Translations under genes and position numbers: made by a program
Assembly: GCA_003385635.1 (NCBI GenBank)
Contig: QQUY01000001.1
Span: 2,457,001-2,521,000 of the forward strand
Direction of reading: 5' to 3'
DNA from: Acidobacteriota bacterium
GTDB lineage: Bacteria; Acidobacteriota; Blastocatellia; Pyrinomonadales; Pyrinomonadaceae
Length of the DNA: 64,000 nt
In this document: positions 12,935-22,825 of the stretch, piece by piece
How the letters are laid out: the number at the start of each line of letters is the position of its first letter
How positions within the stretch are numbered: position 1 is the stretch's first letter
Notes under the pieces: generated by a model
Told to the model about the DNA's origin: nothing
Seen by the model: only the letters and a program-made list of their open reading frames with translations
The model's database searches: none

Positions 12935-15900
12935 ATGATTCATAGTCTTGCAAGATCAAGGCTGTCGAGGGCTTTTGCGGCCATTGCAGTTGTTGCCGCA
13001 TTCGCTTTCACGGCCTTTGCCCAGTCGGGAACCTCTCGTATTAACGGAGTGGTGACTGACCAGACAGGCGCCGCGGTTCCAGGAGCCACTGTGACGATCA
13101 CGAATCCCGCCACGGGATATAGCCGAAAGGCGACGACCGACAACAGCGGCAGCTACAATTTTCCCGGAATCCCGCCAGCCACCTACCGGCTAGAAGTCGA
13201 GGCCGGAAACTTCAAGAAGGCCGTTAACAACAACGTCCAGGCACTTGTCGATTCTTCGACCAGCATCGACATCGTGATGGAGACCGGTGACGTTTCCGCA
13301 GTCGTTGACGTCACGACCAACACGATAGAATCTGTCGTCAATACACAGGACGCCAGTATCGGGAACAACTTCGTGCCTGAACAGATCACCCAGTTGCCTA
13401 CAAACCTTAGACAGGTTAACGACCTGCTAAGCCTGCAGCCCGGTGTCACGCGCGACGGATATGTAGCCGGTGGTCGTAGCGACCAGGCAAATATCACTCT
13501 GGACGGGGTCGACATCAACGACCAGCAGACCGGAGGAAGAACGACGCAGTTCCAGACGACCCAGAACTCGGCACTCCGCGTAACAACGGAATCGGTCGAG
13601 GAGTTCAGGATCACAACCCTGAATGCCAACGCAAACCAGGGTCGTTCGTCCGGTGCACAGATCTCTCTGGTCACCAAGAGCGGTACCAACGAGTTCCACG
13701 GTTCGGCCTTTTACTTCTACAGGCCTACCGCGTTCTCTGCGAACGACTTCTTCAACAATCTTTCAGGTATCGAAAGGCCGAGCCTTGCCCGCGATGTCTT
13801 TGGCGGCTCGATCGGCGGACCGATCATCAAGGACAAGCTGTTCTTCTTCTATTCGTATGAAGGACAGAGACAGGAGAGCGGGGTATCAACGGTAAGGGTC
13901 GTTCCGCTTTCACATCTCGGAAACGGCGAGTTGCGGTTTGAAGGAACCGGTCCGAGTTGCAACAACGGTCAGTGCGTTTTGAATATGGCTGAGTTGAACA
14001 ACATCTACAGCCAGGTGGGTCTGAACCCCACCGCGATCTCCGTACTGGCGGATGCTGCGTCAAGATATCCCGCAAACGACAATTCGGTCGGAGACGGGAT
14101 AAACACAGGCGGATTCCGATTCAACTCCCCGCTGACGGTGGAGCAGAATACGAATATCGCCAGATTCGATTACAACGTAAGCGATGATCAGCTCTTGTTC
14201 GCGCGGTTAAACTATCAGTGGGACATAACCACGGGCAGTGCCAACACGTTGGTAAATCAGCAGTTCCCCGATACACCAGCGACCGGCGTCTGGTCTCATC
14301 CGACCGGCGGCGTCCTGGGTCACAACTGGACGATCAACAGCAACATGATCAACAACTTCCGCTTGGGCTTCACCCGGCAGGCTTTCAGCCAGCAGGGAGA
14401 CTCATCTGAGAATGCGATCTCGTTCAGATTCGTCTATTCACCGAGACTAACGCCATCGGTCCGCACACTCAGCAGGGTGACCCCTGTCTGGAATATCACT
14501 GATGACTTTACGTGGATCAAAGGCAATCATACGCTGCAGTTCGGCGGCAACGTGAGACTCATAAACAACAAGAGAGCGAGTTTCAACAGCGCCTACGATT
14601 CAGCCGTAACGAACCCTTCATTCTATGACCAGTCCGGTGCGGTAATCACCAACCAGATCACGAATGCGGGTTACTCGATCGACGGCGGAAGCGTCGCTTC
14701 GGTGCAGGCCGCAGCAACTGCGCTTATCGGGCGGTATTCTCAATACTCTGGAAACTTCACGTTTGACATCGACGGCAGCGTCCTCCCCGCCGGAACTCCA
14801 AGCGAAAGGAATTTCGCGACCGAGGAGTACGATGTATATTTCCAGGATATCTTCCGACCGCTCCGCAATCTGACGATCACGGGTGGTATCAGGTACGCCC
14901 TGAGCCGTCCGGTTTACGAGAAGAACGGATTCCAGGTCGTTCCCACCGAAAGGCTTGGCGATTTCTTTGACCGAAGGGTCAGCAGCGCCAGGATCGGCGT
15001 TCCGACCAACGATTCGATCCAATTCCAGCTTGGCGGACCGGCCAACAATGGCCCGGGCTTCTATAGTATGGACTGGAACAACTGGCAGCCGAGGATCGCG
15101 GCCACCTGGACTCCTGATATCGGAGGACCGTTGGGCCGATTCCTCTTCGGAGAAGAAGGAGATTCGACCATCCGCGGCGGATTCGCTATCACCAACGACT
15201 ACTTCGGAGGTCAGCTCGCAGTGTCGTTTGACCAGCTCTCGACGATCGGCTTCACAAGCACGACGACGATCGCTGCAAACACGTACAATGTGACAGACCG
15301 TCCGGCACCGTTGTTTACCGGATTCGGAGAAGATGTCAGGGCCCTTCCGGGCATACCGCCTCCAATGCAGCGTTTCGACACGCCCGCAGACGAGGCTCAG
15401 AGGATCGAAACTTCTCTCGACAGTACGATCATTTCTCCACAGCATTATCAGTGGAACCTATCCTACGGAAGAAGCCTTCCGAAGGGAGCGTACTTTGAGG
15501 CAAGTTATATCGGACGATCGGCGCGCAATTTGTTCGCATCACGCGACATAATGGCGCTGAACAATCTCGTCGATCCGGCTTCAGGCATGGACTGGTATAC
15601 GGCAGCGGGAATGCTTCACGATCTTCGTGCGGCTGACACGCCGAACGCCAACATTCCGGCGATCCCGTTCTTTGAGAACCTGTTCCCCGGCGCCGTCGGA
15701 CTCTTCGGAGCACCCGGCAACACGGCGACCCAGGGCGTCTACAACCTCATATCGAGAGTAGATGGTTTCGACATCCTCGACTGGACGTTCGTTCAACTGC
15801 TTATCGACGATGTGGGAATCTTCCCGAACATGTTCTTCCATCCGCAGTATGCTGCGTTCTCGGCTTTCGGAACCACCGCTTACTCGGACTATCACGGCGG

Positions 15901-16672
15901 ATCGTTTAGCCTGCGTCAGCGGCTTGGCAATACGCTTTCCTATGACATCAACTACACCTTCTCGAAATCGATGGACAATGCATCCGGCCTTCAGACCGGA
16001 ACGTCCTATGGATCGCAGTTCATTCTGAACGCCCTGCGGCCGGAGGATAACTACGCAGTTTCCGATTTCGATACAAAACACCTTGTAAACGCCAACTTCC
16101 TGTTCAACTTGCCGATCGGACGAGGCCAGACCTACTTCAGTGATATGAATGGTGTCGCGGACGTCTTCTTTGGCGGATGGCAGCTAGCCGGTGTTTACAG
16201 ATGGAATACAGGTCAACCGATCGCTACTCCGTTCGACCAGGCCCAGTGGGCGACCAACTGGAACGCACAGTCGAACACTACGAGGATCAGGGACGTCCAG
16301 TTTACGGCTATCCGGGACACTCAGAACGTATTTGCCGATCCCCAGGCTGCGTTCAACTCGTTCCGAAACGCCAGACCGGGCGAGACCGGTGAACGGAATG
16401 CCTTCAGGCTTCCCGGATACCAGACGCTTGACCTGGGACTGACGAAGAACTTCACCATGCCGTGGAACGAGGACCACAAGTTCCAGTTCCGCTGGGAGGT
16501 CTTCAATGTCACGAATACCCAATACTTCCAGGTAGGAACCCTAACAAGGGCGAACTACGGGCTTCCTCAGGATCCCGAAACCGGAACGGCAAGTTCCAGC
16601 TTCGGAGCGCTGTACACAGGCGTACAGGGTTCACCGAGAGCCATGCAGTTCGGCTTGAGGTATTCCTTCTGA
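12935..16672 (+). CDS. Oar-type TonB-dependent receptor, second tandem copy
   Basis: 1245 residues from the ATG at 12935 (CAAGGAGG 5 nt upstream; signal peptide AIAVVAAFAFTAFAQS). The domain order is the same as in the preceding gene: CarbopepD_reg domain (SRINGVVTDQTGAAVPGATV), plug, long barrel ending FGLRYSF. The two proteins align essentially end to end. This copy has an insertion SANTLVNQQ in one loop and lacks the 12-residue Cys-containing loop of the first, while the other Cys pair (PSCNNGQCVLN) is kept in both. Own leader and own terminator imply independent transcription, so the pair could be regulated differently. Substrate unknown. Confidence 0.9.
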   Translation: MIHSLARSRLSRAFAAIAVVAAFAFTAFAQSGTSRINGVVTDQTGAAVPGATVTITNPATGYSRKATTDNSGSYNFPGIPPATYRLEVEAGNFKKAVNNNVQALVDSSTSIDIVMETGDVSAVVDVTTNTIESVVNTQDASIGNNFVPEQITQLPTNLRQVNDLLSLQPGVTRDGYVAGGRSDQANITLDGVDINDQQTGGRTTQFQTTQNSALRVTTESVEEFRITTLNANANQGRSSGAQISLVTKSGTNEFHGSAFYFYRPTAFSANDFFNNLSGIERPSLARDVFGGSIGGPIIKDKLFFFYSYEGQRQESGVSTVRVVPLSHLGNGELRFEGTGPSCNNGQCVLNMAELNNIYSQVGLNPTAISVLADAASRYPANDNSVGDGINTGGFRFNSPLTVEQNTNIARFDYNVSDDQLLFARLNYQWDITTGSANTLVNQQFPDTPATGVWSHPTGGVLGHNWTINSNMINNFRLGFTRQAFSQQGDSSENAISFRFVYSPRLTPSVRTLSRVTPVWNITDDFTWIKGNHTLQFGGNVRLINNKRASFNSAYDSAVTNPSFYDQSGAVITNQITNAGYSIDGGSVASVQAAATALIGRYSQYSGNFTFDIDGSVLPAGTPSERNFATEEYDVYFQDIFRPLRNLTITGGIRYALSRPVYEKNGFQVVPTERLGDFFDRRVSSARIGVPTNDSIQFQLGGPANNGPGFYSMDWNNWQPRIAATWTPDIGGPLGRFLFGEEGDSTIRGGFAITNDYFGGQLAVSFDQLSTIGFTSTTTIAANTYNVTDRPAPLFTGFGEDVRALPGIPPPMQRFDTPADEAQRIETSLDSTIISPQHYQWNLSYGRSLPKGAYFEASYIGRSARNLFASRDIMALNNLVDPASGMDWYTAAGMLHDLRAADTPNANIPAIPFFENLFPGAVGLFGAPGNTATQGVYNLISRVDGFDILDWTFVQLLIDDVGIFPNMFFHPQYAAFSAFGTTAYSDYHGGSFSLRQRLGNTLSYDINYTFSKSMDNASGLQTGTSYGSQFILNALRPEDNYAVSDFDTKHLVNANFLFNLPIGRGQTYFSDMNGVADVFFGGWQLAGVYRWNTGQPIATPFDQAQWATNWNAQSNTTRIRDVQFTAIRDTQNVFADPQAAFNSFRNARPGETGERNAFRLPGYQTLDLGLTKNFTMPWNEDHKFQFRWEVFNVTNTQYFQVGTLTRANYGLPQDPETGTASSSFGALYTGVQGSPRAMQFGLRYSF

Positions 16673-16698
16673 TTGTGGGTTGATCTAAAACTGTTGAG

Positions 16699-16729
16699 GC
16701 CGGAGCGGAAACGCTCCGGCTTTTTTTTT
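16699..16729 (+). terminator. Intrinsic terminator of the second tandem TonB receptor
   Basis: GCCGGAGCG-GAAA-CGCTCCGGC forms a perfect 9-bp stem with a GNRA tetraloop, followed by nine T. The convergent phosphatase gene ends 3 nt beyond. Confidence 0.96.
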
Positions 16730-16732
16730 GGT

Positions 16733-17389
16733 TCATCCGCCGACGAATGAATCGTTTCCCGTGATCTCGATCAAATGCCGGGTATCGTTCATTGCAAGCA
16801 GCCTGACATTTCGACGGCCCCTTATCTCAAATCTGTTGATCCCGCAGTTCGAGGTCACTAGCCACGGCGTCTCAACCGTCCTTCGATCGATGCCTCCTAT
16901 CAGATTGAGTGTCAGGTAGCAGATCGCACCGGTATGCGAGAAGACCGCGATGCGTTTGCCCCGATGAGCCCTGAAAATCTCGTTCAATGCCCGTGTCCCA
17001 CGTCTCAGCAACTGGCGATAACTTTCGCCGTCCGTGATAACGTGATTGATATTCCGGTTGATGAGCGCGTAGTAGTCTTTCGGATACTTCTGCTTCGACT
17101 CCTGAAACGTCAATCCTTCCAGAACACCTACATTCCTCTCTCGAAATGCGGACGTCTTGTTCACCTCGACCCCAAGCCTTTTGGCAAGAGGCTGTGCGGT
17201 CTGCACGGCCCTAAGCAGATCGCTCGAGTAAACATGGTCGATCCCTTCCTTTTCTAATGCCTTTGCAGTCACATCAGCCTGCTGCTTTCCGAGGTCTGAG
17301 AGCGGGGTCGGCGAATGACCTCCGAAACGACCTTGGGCATTGCCGTCCGACTGGCCGTGCCTGATGAGATATAGCCTGGTTACCGGCAT
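16733..17389 (-). CDS. Histidine phosphatase (phosphoglycerate-mutase-like) family protein
   Basis: 218 residues. The catalytic RHG motif is at the N-terminus (LYLIRHGQSDGN), followed by the typical TPLSDLGKQQA and the second-arginine context SSDLLRAVQTAQPLA. The acid residue is in FRERNVGVLEGLT, and the second catalytic histidine is in AVFSHTGAIC. This is the complete active site of the branch-1 histidine phosphatase superfamily (GpmB/CobC/YhfR-like). Candidate substrates range from sugar phosphates to alpha-ribazole-5-phosphate; no cobalamin genes lie nearby to favour the latter. It is convergent with the TonB receptor and downstream of prfA. Confidence 0.9.
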   Translation of the reverse strand: MPVTRLYLIRHGQSDGNAQGRFGGHSPTPLSDLGKQQADVTAKALEKEGIDHVYSSDLLRAVQTAQPLAKRLGVEVNKTSAFRERNVGVLEGLTFQESKQKYPKDYYALINRNINHVITDGESYRQLLRRGTRALNEIFRAHRGKRIAVFSHTGAICYLTLNLIGGIDRRTVETPWLVTSNCGINRFEIRGRRNVRLLAMNDTRHLIEITGNDSFVGG

Positions 17390-17406
17390 AGAACGAAGAA
17401 TGAGAA

Positions 17407-17454
17407 GGCGGGGACAAGCCCCGCCGCTACTGACTCCTGACTTCTGACTTCTTA
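17407..17454 (-). repeat. prfA 3' heptamer array and hairpin
   Basis: On the minus strand the TAA of prfA opens a run of 7-nt units (AGAAGTC, AGAAGTC, AGGAGTC, AGTAGCG). It is followed by a perfect 7-bp hairpin GGCGGGG-CTTGT-CCCCGCC. The tract after the hairpin (TTCTCATTCTT) is only weakly T-rich, so it is a possible but imperfect terminator. Confidence 0.6.
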
Positions 17455-18528
17455 AACTCCGACGCTTTCCGCCTGCAATTTTTCAGTCTGATAGTGGGTT
17501 ATGAGAGATTCGATGATCTCGCTGATCTGGCCTTCCATCACGAGATCGAGCTGATGAAGCGTGAGACCAATCCTGTGATCCGTTACGCGGTTTTCTTTAA
17601 AGTTGTACGTCCTGATCTTCTCGCTGCGGTCTCCGCTGCCGACCATCGATTTGCGTTCCGAGGCTTGCTCCTCGTGCCGCTTCTGCTCTTCAAGCTCTTG
17701 CAGTCTGGCACGAAGAACCTTCATCGCCTTTTCACGATTCTTGATCTGAGACTTTTCGTCCTGCATCGATACCACGAGACCGGTCGGCTGGTGTGTGATC
17801 CGTACCGCTGAATAGGTCGTGTTCACGGATTGTCCTCCTGGTCCTGAAGAGCAAAAGGTGTCGATTCGAAGATCGTTCTGGTCGATCTGCACGTCGACCT
17901 CTTCCGCTTCGGGAAGGACCGCTACCGTTACCGCGGAGGTATGGATCCTACCGCTCGATTCTGTCTGGGGCACCCTCTGGACACGATGAACACCTGATTC
18001 ATAACGCATTCGCGAGTAGACATCGTCTCCCTCGATCATCATCGTCGCTTCCTTGATCCCGCCTACGCCGGTGTCCGAAACGTCCATCATATCGACCTTC
18101 CAGCCCTGTGTTTCTGCATAGCGGACGTACATCCGCATCACTTCGGCGGCGAACAAGGTGGCCTCGTCGCCTCCGGTACCGGCCCGGATCTCGACGATCA
18201 CGTTCTTCTCATCGTTCGGATCCTTGGGGATAAGAAGGATCTTGAGTTCCTCCGTGCCCCTGTCGACTGATTCCTCAAGCTCCGAGATCTCCATCTCGGC
18301 AAGCTCGCGCATATCGTCATCCTCGGTGGCTTTAACTATCTCACGGGCCCCGTCGAGCTCTTCCTGCAGCTTTCGCACCTCACGGTACTTTTCGACTATC
18401 TCACCAAGCGAACGATGCTGTTTCATCAGCTTCGTGTACGCCTGGATATCCGAGGTGATGTCCGGAGAAGCGAGCTGTTCGTTCAGCTCTTCGTAATTCT
18501 TTTCGATTTGTTCGAGTTTCTCGAGCAT
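17452..18528 (-). CDS. prfA: Peptide chain release factor 1
   Basis: 358 residues, normal RF1 length. The catalytic GGQ motif that triggers peptidyl-tRNA hydrolysis is in [20 protein letters not shown]. The stop-codon-recognition tripeptide region reads [18 protein letters not shown], a P-x-T form typical of RF1 (UAA/UAG) and not the SPF of RF2. The anticodon-like N-terminal coiled domain occupies residues 1-100. It is 15 bp downstream of the DUF1385 gene, in the common order rpmE-DUF1385-prfA. The TAA stop is followed directly by a heptamer array. Confidence 0.97.
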   Translation of the reverse strand: MLEKLEQIEKNYEELNEQLASPDITSDIQAYTKLMKQHRSLGEIVEKYREVRKLQEELDGAREIVKATEDDDMRELAEMEISELEESVDRGTEELKILLIPKDPNDEKNVIVEIRAGTGGDEATLFAAEVMRMYVRYAETQGWKVDMMDVSDTGVGGIKEATMMIEGDDVYSRMRYESGVHRVQRVPQTESSGRIHTSAVTVAVLPEAEEVDVQIDQNDLRIDTFCSSGPGGQSVNTTYSAVRITHQPTGLVVSMQDEKSQIKNREKAMKVLRARLQELEEQKRHEEQASERKSMVGSGDRSEKIRTYNFKENRVTDHRIGLTLHQLDLVMEGQISEIIESLITHYQTEKLQAESVGV

Positions 18529-18543
18529 TGAATGTTACCAGGT

Positions 18544-19671
18544 TCAGGCGGCCTCGGGTTCAAGTTTGAGGGACTCGTTCAGAGCATCGATCGCCACTTC
18601 AAGCTGGTCGTCATCCGGGTCCTGCGTAGTTATGTTCTGTAGCCAGATGCCGGGCATAGTCATCGTCTTGAATATCACGCTCGATTCCTTCTTCGCTGCG
18701 TACCGGATTATCTCGTACGATATGCCCGCAACGAGCGGCATCAGGATGATCCTGACGACGAGGTTCAGCCACATCTGTTCGAAGTTGATGACCGAGAACA
18801 GGACAATGGCGACAAGCATTACGACCATCAGGAACGAGGTCCCGCATCGAGGATGCTGGCGCTTCTGTGTTCTCGCGTTGGCGACATTCAGACCGAGCCC
18901 TTTCTCCCACGCAAACACTGTCTTGTGTTCGGCACCGTGATACTGAAAAACCCTGTGAATATCTCGGAGAAACGACATCGAGAAGATCATGAGGACAAAG
19001 AAGAACATCCTGATGACCCCGTCGATGAGGTTGAATGCGATCCAGCTATCCGGTTTAACTTCCCAGATATAGGCCTTTGCCGTTGCCCACCAGCCAGCCG
19101 CTTCGGCAACCAGAGGCGCTTCCGCCCAGCCCATAGCGATGAAAAGGACATTTGTCAGCAACAATGGAGCAACGATGAAAAGCGCGATATTGAACGCAAG
19201 TGCGAATATGATCGAACCTGCCGCGCTCAACGACTGCTTTGCCTTTTCACCCTTCGACTCGGCCTTTGGCTCGTCGGGGAGTGTCATCTTCACAGGTGCC
19301 TTCGTGAACTCCTCATCGGTCGTGCCTTCGGCGAGAACTGCTTCCGTCTCGACCTCTTTAACCTTGACCAGCTCTTCCTGCTCCTTGAGGTCATCCTCAT
19401 AGACCCGAGCCGAAAAATTGAGCGCCTTGATACCAAGAGCCAGGGACTGGATCAACGTAGCACCGCCGCGGAGGATCGGAATGTTGAGAAACTTGTACTT
19501 GTCGCTCCACTTTGGAAGTTTCTCGGCAGTCCGGACTATCGAACCGTCTGACTTTCTACAGGCGATCGCGTACGCATTCGGCGTGCGCATCATCACGCCT
19601 TCCATCACGGCCTGGCCGCCAACTATAAGGTCGCGTTCGACCGACAGGAAAAGCTGTATAAATCTTTTCAT
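18544..19671 (-). CDS. DUF1385 (YqhQ-like) membrane protein
   Basis: 375 residues. The N-terminal signature [21 protein letters not shown] and the later '[19 protein letters not shown]' and '[13 protein letters not shown]' are hallmark DUF1385 motifs. Hydrophobic segments near residues 150-180, 215-240 and 270-320 indicate a polytopic inner-membrane protein. An acidic/charged linker (about 105-150) separates the conserved N-terminus from the membrane part and looks like a lineage insertion. The molecular function is unknown. Position between rpmE and prfA is conserved across many bacteria, including Firmicutes, and it is likely co-transcribed with prfA. Confidence 0.92.
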   Translation of the reverse strand: MKRFIQLFLSVERDLIVGGQAVMEGVMMRTPNAYAIACRKSDGSIVRTAEKLPKWSDKYKFLNIPILRGGATLIQSLALGIKALNFSARVYEDDLKEQEELVKVKEVETEAVLAEGTTDEEFTKAPVKMTLPDEPKAESKGEKAKQSLSAAGSIIFALAFNIALFIVAPLLLTNVLFIAMGWAEAPLVAEAAGWWATAKAYIWEVKPDSWIAFNLIDGVIRMFFFVLMIFSMSFLRDIHRVFQYHGAEHKTVFAWEKGLGLNVANARTQKRQHPRCGTSFLMVVMLVAIVLFSVINFEQMWLNLVVRIILMPLVAGISYEIIRYAAKKESSVIFKTMTMPGIWLQNITTQDPDDDQLEVAIDALNESLKLEPEAA

Positions 19672-19885
19672 AATCCCGTCTCAGATTTGATCCTTCGAAG
19701 AATAGATGCCCAATCGCCCCGATATGCAAAAAACAACGCCGGCGAATCGTTTCTTCAGGGACCTGGACCTCGTAAAATTATACACGAAGCCCTTTGGCGC
19801 CCCCGAATCCCGCGCCGGCGTTACGTTTTTGCTTATCTACAGTTGTGAATGGACGGAAACCGTCATTCGTTCGAAATCTCCCGGT

Positions 19886-20098
19886 CTATTTTGAACCCCG
19901 TTTTGCGAACCGCTTGTTGAACCTGTCAACGCGTCCAGCCGTATCGACCAGCTTTTGTTTGCCGGTGAAGAACGGGTGGCACTCGGAGCAAATTTCGATG
20001 CTGAGTCCTTCGTCGAGCGTCGAACGGGTCTCGAAAGAGTGGCCGCACGCGCACGTGACCGTGATCGTTTCGTATTTCGGATGAATTTCTACTTTCAT
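19886..20098 (-). CDS. rpmE: 50S ribosomal protein L31
   Basis: 70 residues, full length. It carries the zinc-binding (C+) form: CACGHSF near residue 16 and [13 protein letters not shown] near residue 37, so four Cys/His ligand positions are available. The basic C-terminus [11 protein letters not shown] contacts rRNA. It is the first gene before DUF1385-prfA; the 214-bp gap (19672-19885) to DUF1385 has no ORF I can support. Confidence 0.97.
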   Translation of the reverse strand: MKVEIHPKYETITVTCACGHSFETRSTLDEGLSIEICSECHPFFTGKQKLVDTAGRVDRFNKRFAKRGSK

Positions 20099-20218
20099 TT
20101 TCGTTTATACCCGCCTTGTTCTGAATTTCGCCAATAAGTGCAAACGTAAATAATACGCAGGCTGGCCCACAAAATCAAGCTTTGGGACCGCGGTCAGTTA
20201 AGCCAAACCGTTTTGTGT

Positions 20219-20845
20219 TTAGCCGACCCGTTTACGGGTCGGACCGATATCAAACACAAACCTCCGCTCTGACATCGGGATCAGGTCCCGTTCGAACGAA
20301 ACCTTGCTTTCGGCCAAGGCCTCTTCAAGCGAAGGACCTCCGAAGAGTATGCATCTTCGCCCGGCTGCCCATTTCAGAAGCCTCGGAAGCACATTCGTGA
20401 ATTTATCGAGCGCACGCGAGACGATTATCGCGTCCTGGCGGGCGTACGATTCGGCGAACTGCTTGTTGACGACCTTTACCCTCTCCCCGATCCCCAGCTT
20501 CGTTACCGCTGCTTCGAGAAAGGTGGATTTCTTCTCTTTTGATTCGATCAGTATGGTCGTCAGGTCTTTCCTCACGATCGCGATCGGCAGACCGGGCAGT
20601 CCGCCTCCAGATCCCACGTCTACGACCATTCGGCGTGGAGAGATGCGGTCGGTGACGAAAAGCGACTCGAGCACGTGCCTCACTGCAAACTCTTCGGGGG
20701 AGCACGGCGCTACTAGATGAAGGCGTTCGTTCTTAGAAACTAGAAACTCGTAATAATCCGCCAACTGACGCGAATGGTCCGGAGACAGTTCGATGCCGAA
20801 TTCCTCGCGATTCGCCTCGACGGCGCTAAGGAATTCATCGGTCAT
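20219..20845 (-). CDS. rsmG: 16S rRNA (guanine527-N7)-methyltransferase
   Basis: 208 residues from the ATG at 20845. The track start at 20923 is wrong because it would run through the tRNA-Leu gene. The SAM-binding glycine loop is VVDVGSGGGLPGLPIAI near residue 70, and 'IESKEKKSTFLEAA' matches the GidB/RsmG helix that follows. RsmG methylates G527 of 16S rRNA, and its loss gives low-level streptomycin resistance. The gene lies 34 bp after tRNA-Leu on the same strand, so the tRNA and rsmG are probably one transcript processed at the tRNA 3' end. Confidence 0.95.
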   Translation of the reverse strand: MTDEFLSAVEANREEFGIELSPDHSRQLADYYEFLVSKNERLHLVAPCSPEEFAVRHVLESLFVTDRISPRRMVVDVGSGGGLPGLPIAIVRKDLTTILIESKEKKSTFLEAAVTKLGIGERVKVVNKQFAESYARQDAIIVSRALDKFTNVLPRLLKWAAGRRCILFGGPSLEEALAESKVSFERDLIPMSERRFVFDIGPTRKRVG

Positions 20846-20879
20846 CGCTAAAGAAGTTGATCTAGGAAAGAATAAGAAT

Positions 20880-20966
20880 TGGTGCGGATGAGAAGATTTG
20901 AACTTCCACGAGATTGCTCTCACGGGCTTCTGAGACCCGCGCGTCTACCGATTCCGCCACATCCGC
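20880..20966 (-). tRNA. tRNA-Leu, anticodon CAG
   Basis: 87 nt including an encoded CCA. The acceptor stem is GCGGATG / CATCCGC. The anticodon arm is CGGGT-CTCAGAA-GCCCG, which puts CAG at 34-36 (reads CUG). A long class-II variable arm (TGAGAG-CAA-TCTCGT) is typical of Leu. The T-arm GGAAG-TTCAAAT-CTTCT includes one G-U pair. Confidence 0.97.
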
Positions 20967-20985
20967 ATAATGTGAAGCGCCCTCT

Positions 20986-21014
20986 AATATACAAATCCCG
21001 TGTACTAGACTCAA
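20986..21014 (-). promoter_or_regulatory. Sigma70-like promoter of tRNA-Leu / rsmG
   Basis: Minus-strand TTGAGT, exactly 17 nt, TATATT, ending about 19 nt upstream of the mature tRNA 5' end. Confidence 0.7.
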
Positions 21015-21074
21015 GCGGGGCGCAGGCCATTGGCGTTTTGGAGTTTTCCGCCCTTGTTCTTTAAGATTCAATCA

Positions 21075-21773
21075 ATGGTCGAAGGCTTTTCACAGAGAAT
21101 TGCACATGTACAAGAACGCATCGAGGCCGCTTGTGATCGGTCCGGCAGAGATCCTGCCGAAGTAAAGCTGGTGGCGGTCAGCAAGACGCATTCCGTCGAT
21201 ACGGTGCGCGAGGCTATTTCAAGCGGGATCCTTGTGTTTGGCGAGAACAAAGTTCAGGAAGGCATCGACAAGATCGAGAATATCTCCAACGAAAATTGCG
21301 AATGGCACCTGATAGGCCATCTGCAGTCGAACAAGGCACGGAAAGCGATAACCTCGTTCGACGTGATTCAGACAGTTGACTCCGCAAAACTCGCAAACCG
21401 TCTCAACCGGATTGCGGGAGACGAGGGCAGGTACGGTTTTCCAGTGCTTCTGCAGGTCGATCTTGGAAAGGAGAAGACCAAATCGGGGGTCTATGAGGAA
21501 GATCTACGTAAACTCGTCGATGAGGTGCTTGAATGTTCAAACCTGAGTCTCGGCGGTTTGATGACCATCCCGCCGTATCTTCCTGATCCCGACGAGGTCA
21601 GGCCTTTCTTCAGGAGGCTTCGTGAACTGCGCGATCAGTTGGCCAATGAAGGCGTCTTCGGTGAAGGGCGCGGGGAGCTTTCGATGGGAATGAGCCACGA
21701 CTTTGAGGCCGCGATCGAAGAAGGCGCAACGATCGTGAGAGTCGGGACGGCGATCTTCGGACCGAGACAATGA
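21075..21773 (+). CDS. YggS/PLPBP-family PLP-binding protein
   Basis: 232 residues from the ATG at 21075; the ORF upstream of it has no family character. The PLP lysine is in VKLVAVSKTHSVDTV. Further motifs are FGENKVQEG, WHLIGHLQSNKARK and the C-terminal SMGMSHDFEAAIEEGATIVRVGTAIFG phosphate-binding part. The family is a monomeric alanine-racemase-like barrel that buffers pyridoxal phosphate and has no known catalytic activity. Its ATGA overlap with the next gene and the yggT and DUF167 genes downstream reproduce the classic yggS-yggT-yggU cluster. Confidence 0.95.
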   Translation: MVEGFSQRIAHVQERIEAACDRSGRDPAEVKLVAVSKTHSVDTVREAISSGILVFGENKVQEGIDKIENISNENCEWHLIGHLQSNKARKAITSFDVIQTVDSAKLANRLNRIAGDEGRYGFPVLLQVDLGKEKTKSGVYEEDLRKLVDEVLECSNLSLGGLMTIPPYLPDPDEVRPFFRRLRELRDQLANEGVFGEGRGELSMGMSHDFEAAIEEGATIVRVGTAIFGPRQ

Positions 21774-22198
21774 ACGTCGATGCTGTATATTTTGAGATCG
21801 CTGTCGGTGCCGGACTCGGCATAATCGCAATCTTTCCTTTTGCTCGGAAAGGCGGCGAATTTCTTCAAAAGTACTTCGCTCTAACTCTTATTGCCGCTGC
21901 ACTGATATACGCTGCCTTCGCCGTTGTCGGTACGGTGGCTGGTACGGCGTCTTTGAGGTGGCTTTTGACCGAGGTTTCAGGGGTCCTTATTTTTTCGATT
22001 CCCGCTTTACTCGGATACAAAGGCCGGCCCTGGCTGCTGTCACTCGCCTGGCTTTTGCATCTCTTCTGGGACACCGGCCTTCACGGCGGCCCCTCGACAT
22101 CGTTCGTTCCGGGCTTTTACCCCGGGCTCTGCGTCGGCTTCGACCTCGTTTTTGCTGCATTTATTGCTTATTATTTCTATTTCAGGGATCGCGGTTAG
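21770..22198 (+). CDS. DUF6010-like four-helix membrane protein
   Basis: 142 residues, almost wholly hydrophobic. There are about four transmembrane helices (residues 8-25, 35-55, 62-80, 110-138). A conserved-looking polar motif LHLFWDTGLHGGPSTSFVPG lies between helices. I assign it to DUF6010 by this pattern with moderate confidence. It overlaps the yggS stop (ATGA) and ends 3 nt before yggT, so it is an inserted member of the yggS-yggT unit. Function unknown. Confidence 0.7.
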   Translation: MNVDAVYFEIAVGAGLGIIAIFPFARKGGEFLQKYFALTLIAAALIYAAFAVVGTVAGTASLRWLLTEVSGVLIFSIPALLGYKGRPWLLSLAWLLHLFWDTGLHGGPSTSFVPGFYPGLCVGFDLVFAAFIAYYFYFRDRG

Positions 22199-22201
22199 TT
22201 T

Positions 22202-22798
22202 ATGCAAACACTCGTTTATCCGATCATTCAAGGTTTCATTGTCTTCGTCGTGATGATCATCCTTATGCTGATGGTCCTCCGGCTGATAGCCAATTACACT
22301 GATCCGAACCCTTTCTCGTTCTTTGGCCGCATGTCATTCAAGCTAAAGAAGATGACGGACCGATTCGTGTATCCCATAGGAAAGTTTCTGGTCCTCAGAA
22401 ATGTGGATCCGAGGATCTCGCCGTTGATCGTCATCCTGATCGCGATCGTAATCGGGTTCTTCGTACTCCAACTTTTCTACAATCTGTTCTTTATGATCGA
22501 CGGCGTCGTGATGAGCGTCCGTACAGCGCAGATCACAAAGGTCGTGGGATATCTGCTTTACGGATTTATAGGCATCTATACGCTTGCGATCTTTATTCGG
22601 ATAATCCTTTCTTGGCTTACATCGGCTACAAACAAAGTTCTAAGGTGGTTGAGCCGGATAACCGACCCGGTCCTCGAACCATTTCGCAGACTGATCCCGC
22701 CGCTTGGAATGTTCGATATCTCGCCGATAATCGTCCTTCTTATCCTGCATTTCCTGCAGGCCGCGGTACTTGTGGTTTTTGGACTCGGACGAGTGTGA
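22202..22798 (+). CDS. YggT family membrane protein
   Basis: 198 residues. Two YggT-type hydrophobic units are separated by a basic loop. The C-terminal half holds the signature FIRIILSWLTSATNKVLRWLSRITDPVLEPFRRLIPP followed by a final helix (DISPIIVLLILHFLQAAVLVV). The family is implicated in membrane organisation or osmotic tolerance and is partnered with yggS; the mechanism is unknown. It starts 4 nt after the DUF6010 stop. Confidence 0.93.
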   Translation: MQTLVYPIIQGFIVFVVMIILMLMVLRLIANYTDPNPFSFFGRMSFKLKKMTDRFVYPIGKFLVLRNVDPRISPLIVILIAIVIGFFVLQLFYNLFFMIDGVVMSVRTAQITKVVGYLLYGFIGIYTLAIFIRIILSWLTSATNKVLRWLSRITDPVLEPFRRLIPPLGMFDISPIIVLLILHFLQAAVLVVFGLGRV

Positions 22799-22825
22799 TC
22801 GAAGTAACCGAATCTCTGTCCGTGA